DNA of 50,474 bases from CAZMVY01 sp964617875 (GTDB lineage: Bacteria; Planctomycetota; Phycisphaerae; UBA1845; PWPN01): positions 1 to 50,474 of the forward strand of contig CAZUAI010000038.1 of NCBI GenBank assembly GCA_964617875.1, in the 5' to 3' direction. This document shows positions 33,801 to 41,778 of this stretch, one piece after another (positions within the stretch are counted from its first letter, which is position 1; every line of letters begins with the position of its first letter). A model generated the notes under the pieces. That model had not been told where the DNA came from. It saw only the letters and a list, made by a program, of their open reading frames with translations, and made no database searches. The translations under genes and the position numbers were made by a program.

Positions 33801-34457
33801 CCGGAGATCCTGCCCGACCCCGCGACGTGGAAGGGCGTCCGGCTCGACCAGCCCAACGCGGAGCTGTACCTCCGGAACGGCTCGAACCGGCCCGCGGCGG
33901 TCATGGTCGTGCTCGAAGGCACGGCGAGCGGCCGCGCCGTCCTGCTCGACGCCGCCGGCAAGGCCGTGCAATCTCGCGACCTTCGCGAGGACAATCGGTT
34001 CTTCCAGGTGACCACGTTCGCGCTGCCGCCGGGCGACGGCGTCTGCCGCCTGCAACTGACCGGCGCGAAGGTGAAGGCCTGGCAGATCCACCGCGACGGC
34101 GCAACGCGGATGACCGTCCACGACCCGCAGTCCGTCCATCTGGCCAATCTGTACCCGCGGGCGTACGGCTACCGGAAGCCCGGCGCGCGCGAAGTGAAGC
34201 TGGCCCTCGAGGTCGCCGGCGAGGGCTTCCACAGCGCCACGCTCTACGACCCCGACGGCAACCCGGTCACGACGGTCCGCCACTTCGTGGACTTCGAGGA
34301 CCCGAAGAGCTACAAGCTGGAGCTGAAGGCGAGCCTCGACGACCCCCGCACCGACGGCTGGTCGCTGGAGATCTACAACGCCAAGGTCGTCCGCAGCGAG
34401 GGGCTGCTTCCCTACTGGGCCTGCGATGTGAACGAGCTGTTCCAGCCGCCGCGGTAG
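30822..34457 (+). CDS. Secreted SUMF1-like domain fused to PcRGLX/YetA-like protein
   Basis: The protein is 1211 residues. A signal peptide (about 1-30) precedes a SUMF1/formylglycine-generating-enzyme-type domain (about 35-262; FYIDRCEVTNAQYARY, RLPTEAEWEKAARG, DMSGNVWEWTADW, GLGFRC). From about residue 289 come the three parts of PcRGLX/YetA-like proteins: an N-terminal RIFT barrel (GVPFPQGVVKD, ARWADGSARWLLLDF), a beta-sandwich, and an alpha/alpha toroid (about 665-990). A beta-rich end follows. PcRGLX is an exo-rhamnogalacturonan lyase. The SUMF1 part keeps one Cys (GDCTQRAR) where catalytic FGEs have a pair, so it is probably a binding module. GGGGAG 8 bases upstream supports this ATG over 30804. 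It is the first gene of the cluster. Confidence 0.85.
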   Translation: MHCIARGVFFFVAWGIIAPDHWHVGGAVAAPPPVTVGQDGAEMVLVPAGPFIMGAVGEKVRDDESPVRRLNLPAFYIDRCEVTNAQYARYIAATKATPPVSWDGGKPPQGKENCAVTNVTWFDAMRYAVWAGKRLPTEAEWEKAARGTDGRRFPWGNEDDKARRNLDNDGKIRPVGTFPAGASPFGCLDMSGNVWEWTADWYAGYPGTAARSVHFGKQYKVMRGGGGIYFYGIDNRGDCTQRARLVPYGEHDGLGFRCVKDAPGTKAPYDPRKTLAEAESLLKATLREPVTLSYEKEFADLRAKGGFPLRIEGSEGQAGPVRTGVPFPQGVVKDASQVRLLSTDGKPQPVQTTVLARWADGSARWLLLDFAGRAGETCRVEFRGAAKSASPAAPLRVRRTEERVQIETGRVTLVIARDGLVTEVRSSDGVILGPMSLELQAVLSEQGAATRLRPLPAERLDLEDAGDMHATVRLRGVLGGASGEPSPFRYDLRIHAYAGSSRVNALLTLTHFAKRVEPTEKVAPVIKVADATLQFALPQPATQTTFATDHGAKTLPVGRRVELVQPDDLRYTINRDAQTAATGTRAPGWLAAQASTGWAVFGVRHFWQNHPKSLFASPNAIGTRLWAGREAFEWEGGLAKTHEIVLDFAAQSPTGYAMDPLRATVPPAWACGTEAVGPMLPRCREAVERFPYWEVLRESSKRRWVRAMPTGLRDYGDAYMGGPYKGKNAYSNLEYDVPFNFVLDFLKTAQPWYLAAAEAQARHQADIDIEHAAPFQWKHSPQHTTTRADFGHVFVRGLLLHYMLTGERRSLEAAREIGDWLAPEVQALKGIGNERQIGWSLYALAGLYEFTGDEKYLKAAVAGCDKLTAGQSATGKFNIRWDNRISFFNGIAMNGMLAVYRLTNNERLAQTILQVARRTLGFYPEYACRTLDAFVWAARHTKDPRYLDNLERTWLSSMEFLMGRDSGITEEVHAWQFTQLAAKYQLLPLFDRPPEILPDPATWKGVRLDQPNAELYLRNGSNRPAAVMVVLEGTASGRAVLLDAAGKAVQSRDLREDNRFFQVTTFALPPGDGVCRLQLTGAKVKAWQIHRDGATRMTVHDPQSVHLANLYPRAYGYRKPGAREVKLALEVAGEGFHSATLYDPDGNPVTTVRHFVDFEDPKSYKLELKASLDDPRTDGWSLEIYNAKVVRSEGLLPYWACDVNELFQPPR

Positions 34458-34766
34458 GCCGGGCGGTTCGGAGGCACTCCGCGGGTTCGCCTTTTTGACC
34501 GTTGTTCGTTGTCCGTGGCCGTCGCACTTCGCGCCGTCGGCGCCGGCCTCGCCTCTTCTCCTGCGCCGCGGCCAGGATCCGTTCGAGCCTCGCCCGCGCT
34601 TCGAGTTCTGCGGGGCGATCGCTTGCGCTTCGCATCCCATTCCCCGGGACCCTCGCTTTCCCTGCTTTCGCGGGGGTGACGATCTCATCGCCCCGCCTCC
34701 GGGGTTGCGTCGCGTGCGGTTTCTGCGATGCTGTGCGGGCCGAATGGCGTTTGGAGGTATTGAATC
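34458..34766. other. Intergenic region with repeat-like segment
   Basis: This 309-base gap lies between the SUMF1-PcRGLX gene and the first DUF1080 gene. It contains a GTTGTTCGTTGTCCG string (about 34501) and a segment at 34639-34682 with CTTTCGCGGGGGTGACG, similar to 47250-47275. GGAGG precedes the next ATG by 8 bases. No gene or clear terminator was seen. Confidence 0.5.
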
Positions 34767-35600
34767 ATGCCCGGATCTGTTGAACGTCGTCGTTTCCTGC
34801 CGCGGGGGCGAGTCGCCCTCGTCGGAATCGTTGTCGTTGCCGTCTTCGGTCTGAGCGTGGCGGCGCTGGACCCGCCGTGGCAGAGCGGGATCGACTGGCC
34901 GAAGCCGAAAGTGGTGGACCCCGGACCGCCCGGCGGCGTGCCGTCGGACGCCGTCGTGCTCTTCGACGGCAAGGACCTTTCGCAGTGGACCGGCGGCGAG
35001 AAGTGGACCATCAAGGACGGCTACGCCGTCAACGGCGGCGAACTCGTGACCCGGCGGCCGTTCGGCGACTGCCAGCTCCACATCGAGTGGGCCGCGCCGG
35101 CCGAGCCGCAGGGCACGGGCCAGAAGCGCGGCAACAGCGGCGTCTACCTGATGGGCCTCTACGAGGTGCAGATCCTCGACTCCTACGACAACGAGACCTA
35201 CTTCGAGGGCCAGGCCGGGGCGGTCTACAAGCAGCGGCCGCCGCTCGTCAACGCCTGCCGTAAGCCCGGCGAGTGGCAGAGCTACGACATCGTCTTCCGG
35301 GCGCCGCGCTTCGACGAGAAAGGCAAGCTCCTTCGCCCGGCCTACGTGACGGTCCTGCACAACGGCGTCCTGATCCAGGACCACTTCGAGGTGCTCGGGC
35401 AGTCGGCCTACCGCAGGCCCCCGACCTACGCCCCGCACGAACCCAAGCGGCCGCTGCACCTCCAGTACCACGGGAGCCCGGTCCGGTTCCGCAACATCTG
35501 GATCCGCGAACTGGACGACGACCGCGACGACATGGTCGCGCCGCTGCGCGAGAAGCTGCGGCGCGGCGAGGTGAAGTGGCCCCCTCCGAATCAACCCTGA
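34767..35600 (+). CDS. DUF1080 (3-keto-disaccharide hydrolase-like) secreted protein
   Basis: The protein is 277 residues. A basic N-terminus and one hydrophobic helix (about 15-33) form a signal or anchor. The rest is the concanavalin-like DUF1080 fold: VVLFDGKDLSQWTGG, WTIKDGYAVNGGELVT, GNSGVYLMGLYEVQILDSY and a final LHLQYHGSPVRFRNIWIREL. Members cleave 3-keto-glycosides or bind glycans outside the cytoplasm. The 27-base gap to the MFS transporter gene suggests co-transcription. The specific sugar is unknown. Confidence 0.9.
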   Translation: MPGSVERRRFLPRGRVALVGIVVVAVFGLSVAALDPPWQSGIDWPKPKVVDPGPPGGVPSDAVVLFDGKDLSQWTGGEKWTIKDGYAVNGGELVTRRPFGDCQLHIEWAAPAEPQGTGQKRGNSGVYLMGLYEVQILDSYDNETYFEGQAGAVYKQRPPLVNACRKPGEWQSYDIVFRAPRFDEKGKLLRPAYVTVLHNGVLIQDHFEVLGQSAYRRPPTYAPHEPKRPLHLQYHGSPVRFRNIWIRELDDDRDDMVAPLREKLRRGEVKWPPPNQP

Positions 35601-35626
35601 CGCGGGGCACGAACCGGAGGGCCGAT

Positions 35627-37006
35627 ATGGAACCGATCCTGCGACAGGCGGACCCCTACGAAACGCGGCCGTTTTACCGATGGCTGGCGCTGATCGCGGC
35701 GCTGCTGGCGTGGGGGTTCGACGGCGTCGAGCAGGGCGTCTACGCGATCATGACCCGGCAGGCGCTCAAGGACCTGATCCCCGGCATCGCCGATCTCGTG
35801 GCGCAGGCGGGGCGACTGAAGGCCCAGGCCGCCGATCTGAACGGCGAGGCCGCCGCCGCGGTCCTGCAGCAGTTGGCGGCCGTGACGCGCGAGATCGACA
35901 CCTCGGTCGGGCCGTTTTTCAGCTTTTCGCTGGCGATGTGGATGTGGGGGGCGGCGGCCGGCGGCGTGCTGTTCGGACGGATGGGCGACCGCTACGGCCG
36001 CGTCCGGTCGATGCTGATCTCGGTATCGCTCTATGCGACGTTCACGGGCCTGTCGGCCCTCTCGACGCACTGGTCGCAGTTTGCCGTGTGCCGGTTCATC
36101 GGGGCGATGGGGCTCGGAGGGACGTGGCCGCTGTGCGTGGCGCTGATCGTCGAGACGTGGCCGGAACGGCGGCGGGCCGTGCTGGCCGGGGCGATCGGGG
36201 CGGCGGCCAACATCGGGTTCTTCATCGCGGCGAAATACTCGAAGTTCATGCTCGACCGTCACTACGACTGGCGGTGGGTGATCGGGATGGGGTTCTTCAT
36301 CGCGATCACCAGCCTGCCGGTGATCCTGTGCGTGCCGGAGCCCACGAAGTGGCGCGAGTCGCGGGCCAGGAAGGAGCGTTCGTCGCTCGGCGACCTGTTC
36401 ACGCGCGCCTACCTGCGATCGACGGTTGTCGGCAGCCTGCTCTCGACGGTCGCGCTGCTGGGCACGTGGGGGGCGTTCCTGTGGCTGGCGACCTGCGTGG
36501 ATGCGATCACCGAGGGCACGCCGCAGGCCGGTTCCGCCAAGGCGGAGGTCTCGCAGTTCGCCTCCTGCGGGCAGATGGTCGGCGGGTTCATCGGCGGACT
36601 GCTCGCCGGCTGGCTGGGCAACAAGCGGTCGTGGTGCCTGCTGTGCATCGCGGCGTGGGCGGCGGTCACGGCGCTGTTCTGGCGGATGACGCACTACAGC
36701 CTGCAGATCGCCCTGATGGCGTCCGTCGCGGGCATCTTCGTCAGCGCGTTCTTCGGCTGGCTGCCGAAGTTCCTGCCGGAGCTGTATCCCACGCGGATCC
36801 GCGCGTCGGGCCAGGGGTTCTGCTACAACATCGGGCGGGTGCTGACCGGCTTCGGCGTGCTCGGCACGGGGTGGCTGGTCAACGCCTTCGGCGGCGATTA
36901 CCGCAAGGGCGTCATGACAATCGCAGGCGTGTACCTGCTGGGGCTTGTCGTCATCGTGTTTGCCCCGAACACGGGCGGGAAGATGCGGGTCGACGAACAT
37001 GAGTAG
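35627..37006 (+). CDS. MFS transporter
   Basis: The protein is 459 residues with twelve predicted membrane helices. It has the MFS loop signature GRMGDRYGRVRS between helices 2 and 3 and a matching GWLGNKRSW in the second half. An unusually long first outside loop of about 60 residues (LKDLIPGIADLVAQAGRLK and onward, Ala/Leu-rich, predicted helical) follows helix 1. It should import a sugar or sugar acid released by the secreted enzymes of this cluster. GGAGG 7 bases upstream fixes the ATG at 35627. Its stop overlaps the next start by 8 bases. Confidence 0.9.
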   Translation: MEPILRQADPYETRPFYRWLALIAALLAWGFDGVEQGVYAIMTRQALKDLIPGIADLVAQAGRLKAQAADLNGEAAAAVLQQLAAVTREIDTSVGPFFSFSLAMWMWGAAAGGVLFGRMGDRYGRVRSMLISVSLYATFTGLSALSTHWSQFAVCRFIGAMGLGGTWPLCVALIVETWPERRRAVLAGAIGAAANIGFFIAAKYSKFMLDRHYDWRWVIGMGFFIAITSLPVILCVPEPTKWRESRARKERSSLGDLFTRAYLRSTVVGSLLSTVALLGTWGAFLWLATCVDAITEGTPQAGSAKAEVSQFASCGQMVGGFIGGLLAGWLGNKRSWCLLCIAAWAAVTALFWRMTHYSLQIALMASVAGIFVSAFFGWLPKFLPELYPTRIRASGQGFCYNIGRVLTGFGVLGTGWLVNAFGGDYRKGVMTIAGVYLLGLVVIVFAPNTGGKMRVDEHE

Positions 37007-38405
37007 ATCCACGGACATCCACCCGGTCGCCGCGTCGCTCTGGTTCCTGCCGGTCGAGACGCGCGTCCCGCTGAAGTTCGGGCCCGAGACGCTCACGTAC
37101 GTCACCTGCGCACGGGCGCGCGTGACGATCGCTGACCGCGCAGGCCGCACCGCCGACGGCTGGGGCGAGACGCCGCTGAGCGTCCAGTGGGTCTGGCCGA
37201 GCCGCCTTTCGTACGAGCACCGGCACGAGGCCCTCAGGCAGTTCTGCCTCGATCTGGCGAAGGCGTGGGCCACGTTCCGGGGCGAGGGACACCCGATCGA
37301 GCTTGGCCACGACTTCCAGGAGCAGGTGCTGCCCGGGCTGCTCGCCGACCGGAACCGGCGGCGCGGCGCCGACGTCGAGCCGATGCCGTGGCTCGCGGCG
37401 CTCGTCTGCTGCTCGGTGTTCGACATCGCGCTGCACGACGCCTGCGGCCGGCTGCACGGACGGCCGGTCTATGAGACGTACGGCGCCGCGTTCATGAGCC
37501 GCCCGCTCCACCGGTTCGTCGAGCCCGCCGCCGGCACGCGGGTCTCGTTCACCGGGCGCTATCCGCAGGACTATCTGGTGTCGCCGCGGGCGGAGCGGAT
37601 GCGGGCGTGGCATCTCGTCGGCGGCCTCGATCCGCTGGATCCGCCGGAGCTGACCGGAGCCGAGCCGAACGACGGCTACCCCGTGCTGCTGGCCGACTGG
37701 ATCCGCCGCGACGGGCTGAAGTGCCTGAAGGTCAAGCTCCGCGGCAACGACGCCGCGTGGGACTACCAGCGGCTCGTGCGCGTCGGCGGGATCGCGACCC
37801 GGCACGACGTGGAGTGGCTGACGGCGGACTTCAACTGCACCGTCACCGACCCGGCCTACGTCAACGAGATCCTCGACCGGCTGATCGCCGAGCACCCGCG
37901 GATCTACGGCATGATCCTGTACGTCGAGCAGCCGTTCCCGTACGACCTGGAGCACAACCAGATCGACGTGCACAGCGTCTCGGCGCGAAAGCCGCTGTTC
38001 ATGGACGAGAGCGCGCACGACTGGCGGCTGATCCGGCTCGGGCGCGAGCTGGGCTGGTCGGGCGTCGCGCTGAAGACGTGCAAGACGCAGACCGGGGCGC
38101 TGCTCAGCGCCTGCTGGGCGAAGGCCCACGGCATGACGCTGATGGTGCAGGATCTGACGAACCCGATGCTCGCGCAGATCCCGCACTGCCTGCTGGCGGC
38201 GCACGTGGGGACGATCATGGGCGTCGAGACGAACGCGATGCAGTTCTACCCGGACGCCTCGCGGCCGGAGGAGGCGGTTCACCCCGGGCTCTACCGGCGA
38301 CGGAACGGCGAGGTGGACCTCTCGTCGATCCGCGGACCGGGCTTCGGCTACCGGCTGGACGAGATCCGCCGGGACCTGCCCGCCCCGGCGGCGCAATACG
38401 AATGA
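36999..38405 (+). CDS. Enolase-superfamily (mandelate racemase/muconate lactonizing type) enzyme
   Basis: The protein is 468 residues. It has an N-terminal capping domain and a TIM barrel carrying the superfamily residues: a KVK (Lys-x-Lys) base motif, metal ligands in TADFNC, YVEQPF and FMDESAHD, and a second Lys motif in ALKTCKTQTG. This set fits the muconate lactonizing-type subgroup, which abstracts an alpha proton from carboxylate substrates. The substrate is probably a sugar acid, given the transporter it overlaps, but it cannot be assigned. It is cytoplasmic and co-transcribed with the MFS gene. The long insertion at about residues 160-230 is atypical. Confidence 0.85.
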   Translation: MSRSTDIHPVAASLWFLPVETRVPLKFGPETLTYVTCARARVTIADRAGRTADGWGETPLSVQWVWPSRLSYEHRHEALRQFCLDLAKAWATFRGEGHPIELGHDFQEQVLPGLLADRNRRRGADVEPMPWLAALVCCSVFDIALHDACGRLHGRPVYETYGAAFMSRPLHRFVEPAAGTRVSFTGRYPQDYLVSPRAERMRAWHLVGGLDPLDPPELTGAEPNDGYPVLLADWIRRDGLKCLKVKLRGNDAAWDYQRLVRVGGIATRHDVEWLTADFNCTVTDPAYVNEILDRLIAEHPRIYGMILYVEQPFPYDLEHNQIDVHSVSARKPLFMDESAHDWRLIRLGRELGWSGVALKTCKTQTGALLSACWAKAHGMTLMVQDLTNPMLAQIPHCLLAAHVGTIMGVETNAMQFYPDASRPEEAVHPGLYRRRNGEVDLSSIRGPGFGYRLDEIRRDLPAPAAQYE

Positions 38406-38503
38406 GTCATCGGCGTGGCCGATGCGGTCGTGCGCAACGACGGCAGGACAGAGGGCTTCCTCCGTGCGATGGGTTTCGCGGCCTCGGCGATGACTGCCGC
38501 CGG

Positions 38504-38531
38504 TTGCACATTCGTCGCCTGCCGTTATAGA
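38504..38531 (+). promoter_or_regulatory. Candidate promoter of the 1067-residue secreted protein gene
   Basis: TTGCAC (38504-38509) and TATAGA (38526-38531) are 16 bases apart. This predicts a leader of about 37 bases that includes AGGAGGA before the ATG at 38575, so the second half of the cluster can be transcribed independently. Confidence 0.6.
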
Positions 38532-38574
38532 AGACTCTTGTCCGGCGCTGGTGCCGGGCAGGAGGACTTCGGTC

Positions 38575-41500
38575 ATGTCTGCCACTCGTAAGCCGTTTGC
38601 CCTTCGTGCCGCGATTGTCGCCATCGCTCTCGGAGCCGCCGGGGCCAGGGCGGCCACCGTCCAGAAGCGCTATTACGCCCACGACGCCGTACACGACAAG
38701 CACGGCGTCATCGCCCCCTGGTACAAGGGCCAGAACGGCCAGTGCGACTTCCGCGTGCGGATCGCCGCCGAGACCCTCAAGCGTTATCCCTGGGCCGACG
38801 CGACCAAGGCCCCCACGCCCGCCCCGGAGTTCGTCTACAGCGGGGCGTGGAAGATCGCCCCCGACGGGACCATCACGATCCCGCCCATCAACGACTGGGC
38901 CAACGGCGACCTCGGCCAGCGGGCGTCGTACCTGCTCTCCGGCCTCGTGGACTATTACCGCTACTCGGGCGATCCAGCCGCCGTCGCCCTCGTCACCGTG
39001 ACGGCCGACACCATCCTCGCACACTGCCAGACGCCGCCGGACCATCCGTGGCCGAAGTTCCTCATCAGCGTGCCCGAGAAGGGCAAGCCCTACGGCAAGG
39101 CCGATCCGCGCGGCATGATCCAGCTCGACATCACGGCGGAGGTCGGCATCGGCCTGCTCCGCGCGTACCAGATGGTCGGCAAGACGGAGTGGCTCGACGC
39201 GACCCGGCACTGGGCCGACCTTCTCGCCGCGAAACGCAGCCGCGAGCCCGGCCTGCCGCCGTGGAACCGCTACGCGAACCCGGAGGATGTCATCAACTGG
39301 ACCGAGGACCAGCAGACCGGCGGCGTGGCCTTCATCCTCCAGTTCTTCGACGAGTTGATCGCCCTCGGCTACACGGGCAGGGACAACGCGATCGTCGAGG
39401 CCCGCGACGCCGGCCGGGCGTACCTCCGCGACGTCCTGCTGCCGCGCTGGACCGTCAACGACACCTGGGGCCGCAACTACTGGGACTGGTCCGACCCGGT
39501 GCAGGCGGAGAACGTCACCGAGTTCGTCGTCCGCTACGTCATGGAAAACCCGGACGTGTTTCCGAACTGGCGGTCCGACGCGCGCAACATCCTTTCGCTC
39601 TTCCTGAACCGCACGAGCGTTTCGCCGGGCTCGAAGGGCGATGTCTACAGCGGGGCGTGGGCGTACCCCGAGTCGTCGAGCTGCTGCGGCCGGTCGCTGT
39701 GGTACGGGCCGCTCGAATTGGCCAACGTGTACGCGCAGTACGGCGTGCTGGCCGACAGCGAATGGGGCCGCGAGCAGGGCCGACGGCAGGTGATCCTGGC
39801 GACGTACGACTGCCACGAGACGGGCGTGGTCGAAGACGGCCTGGACGGCGGGCCGATCGTCGCCGGCGACTGGTTCAAGATCGCCCACCCCATGGCCCTC
39901 AAGTACGCCCTCGCCGCGATCGCCTGGCTGCCCGAGACCCTCGGCCCCGCACGCGAGAACCACATCGTGCGATCCACGTCCGTCGTCCAATCCGTCATCT
40001 ACGGAAAGGGATCGCTGTCCTACACCACGTTTGCCGCCCCGGCCCGCAGCATCGACGTGCTGCGGCTGGCGTTCCGCCCCGGACAGGTCATGCTGGACAA
40101 TGCCCGCCCCCTCGAACTCCGGTCGGACCTCGAGGCGAACGGCTATCAGATCAGAGAGCTGCCCGGCGGCGATTGCCTCGTCTTCATCCGGCACGACGGC
40201 GGCACCAGCGTATCGGTAACCGGCGACGACCCGCAGAAAGTCGTCGATGACGAGCGGCTCTCCTGCGACGGCTCGTGGCGGAAGGATGGGGCCAAGGTTT
40301 TCTTCGAGCACAGCATCCACATCGCGTCGGCTGCCGACGCGACCGTCACGGCCCGCTTCGAGGGCAACCAGGTCCGGCTGATCGGGTCCGCGATGCCCGA
40401 CGGAGGGCTTGCCGACGTCTACCTGGACGATGCGAAGCAACTCGTCGGCATCGATTGCTGGAACCCGAGGCCCCGGCATCAGCAGGTGCTCTACTGCAGA
40501 AACGGCCTGACGAACGGACCGCACACGCTCAAGGTCGTCGTGCGCGGGGCGAAGAACCCGCTCTCCGAAGGCACCAGCGTCTACGTGGACGCCGTGCAGT
40601 CGTCGGCCGCCGCGGTTGAATCGTCCACGCTCACCTGGGGCGAGGGCGGCGGGCCGACCGATGTGCAGCGGTGGATCTTCGGTTACCCGGAAAGGACGGA
40701 TTTCGTCGATTCGCGCGGCAATGCCTGGCGGCCGGCGACCGAGGTCGTCACCCGCTCGCGCGAGGGCGGCGATTCGGTCGCCGAATCCTGGTGGACACAG
40801 CGCCGCCGACTCCACATCGCCAATACGAAGAACCCCGAACTCTACCGCTACGGCATTCACGGCCACGAGTTCTGGACCACGTTCACCGTGGGCCCGGGCA
40901 CGTACTACGCGCGGCTCAAGTTCGCCGAGACGCGGATGATCGACCCCAAATTGCGGACCGTGACGGTGGCACTCAACGGCAGCGAAGTCATCACCGCAAT
41001 GGACATCGCCGCGACCGCCGGCGGCATGGGCCGCGCAGTCAACATCGTCCTGAACGACATCCAGCCGCTGAACGGCGTCATCGACCTCCGGTTCACCGGC
41101 CCGCCCGGCGGCGAGGCGATCGTGCAGGCCATCGAAGTCGGCCCCGGCCACGGCGGCCACGGCGCGAAGCCCGTCACGCTCGCATCGCCCGCGACGTCCC
41201 AGCCGGCGACGGCCAACCTCCTGCGCAACCCCGACTTCGAGGGCGGCGTGCTCGGGCAGGTCGGCGCCCTCACGACCGGCGGCGCAGGCTTCGGGTGGAC
41301 CTATGTCTTCGGCGGCCCCGCGCAGAGCTACATCTGGGGCGAATCGGCCTACAGCATCCACCCCGACTGGGGCCTGCCCGTGATCCGCAAGGGCAAGGAG
41401 GCCATCCGCACGCACACCGAGGGCAACGGGCACACGGTCATCTACCAGGATGTCGCCGTCGTGCCCGATACCGCGTATGTCGCGTCGGTCTGGGTGAACG

Positions 41501-41778
41501 CGGTGGACCTGCGCGGCAGGGGCTTCGGCAGGGACCCGTGCGATTCGGCCGGCCTGTGGCTCCAGGAGATCGACAAGGACGGCCGTATCGTCGTCAATCA
41601 TCCGAAAACGGCCGTCACCGCCGCATGCGACTACAAACGCCTGTCGAAGACGTTCACCACGAGCAAGACCACCGCGACCGTCCGCTTCTCTCTGGACACC
41701 GTGATCGCGGCCCCGTATACGGAAGGCCACGTGACCTACGACGACTGCGAACTCAAGCGAGAGACAGGCCATGACTGA
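38575..41778 (+). CDS. Large secreted alpha/alpha-toroid protein with malectin-like and CBM-like domains
   Basis: The protein is 1067 residues with a signal peptide (about 1-26). Residues about 30-460 are helix-rich and resemble the six-hairpin (alpha/alpha)6 fold of many lyases and glycosidases (NRYANPEDVINWTEDQQTGG, SSSCCGRSLWYGPLELANVY). A galactose-binding-like module (about 555-675), a malectin-like domain (about 690-865; RWIFGYPERTDFVDSRG, YYARLKFAETR) and a CBM4/9-like C-terminal module (about 885-1060) follow. It probably degrades or debranches an extracellular polysaccharide, but the catalytic residues are not identifiable and the family number is unclear. Its stop overlaps the next start by 8 bases. 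Confidence 0.8.
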   Translation: MSATRKPFALRAAIVAIALGAAGARAATVQKRYYAHDAVHDKHGVIAPWYKGQNGQCDFRVRIAAETLKRYPWADATKAPTPAPEFVYSGAWKIAPDGTITIPPINDWANGDLGQRASYLLSGLVDYYRYSGDPAAVALVTVTADTILAHCQTPPDHPWPKFLISVPEKGKPYGKADPRGMIQLDITAEVGIGLLRAYQMVGKTEWLDATRHWADLLAAKRSREPGLPPWNRYANPEDVINWTEDQQTGGVAFILQFFDELIALGYTGRDNAIVEARDAGRAYLRDVLLPRWTVNDTWGRNYWDWSDPVQAENVTEFVVRYVMENPDVFPNWRSDARNILSLFLNRTSVSPGSKGDVYSGAWAYPESSSCCGRSLWYGPLELANVYAQYGVLADSEWGREQGRRQVILATYDCHETGVVEDGLDGGPIVAGDWFKIAHPMALKYALAAIAWLPETLGPARENHIVRSTSVVQSVIYGKGSLSYTTFAAPARSIDVLRLAFRPGQVMLDNARPLELRSDLEANGYQIRELPGGDCLVFIRHDGGTSVSVTGDDPQKVVDDERLSCDGSWRKDGAKVFFEHSIHIASAADATVTARFEGNQVRLIGSAMPDGGLADVYLDDAKQLVGIDCWNPRPRHQQVLYCRNGLTNGPHTLKVVVRGAKNPLSEGTSVYVDAVQSSAAAVESSTLTWGEGGGPTDVQRWIFGYPERTDFVDSRGNAWRPATEVVTRSREGGDSVAESWWTQRRRLHIANTKNPELYRYGIHGHEFWTTFTVGPGTYYARLKFAETRMIDPKLRTVTVALNGSEVITAMDIAATAGGMGRAVNIVLNDIQPLNGVIDLRFTGPPGGEAIVQAIEVGPGHGGHGAKPVTLASPATSQPATANLLRNPDFEGGVLGQVGALTTGGAGFGWTYVFGGPAQSYIWGESAYSIHPDWGLPVIRKGKEAIRTHTEGNGHTVIYQDVAVVPDTAYVASVWVNAVDLRGRGFGRDPCDSAGLWLQEIDKDGRIVVNHPKTAVTAACDYKRLSKTFTTSKTTATVRFSLDTVIAAPYTEGHVTYDDCELKRETGHD

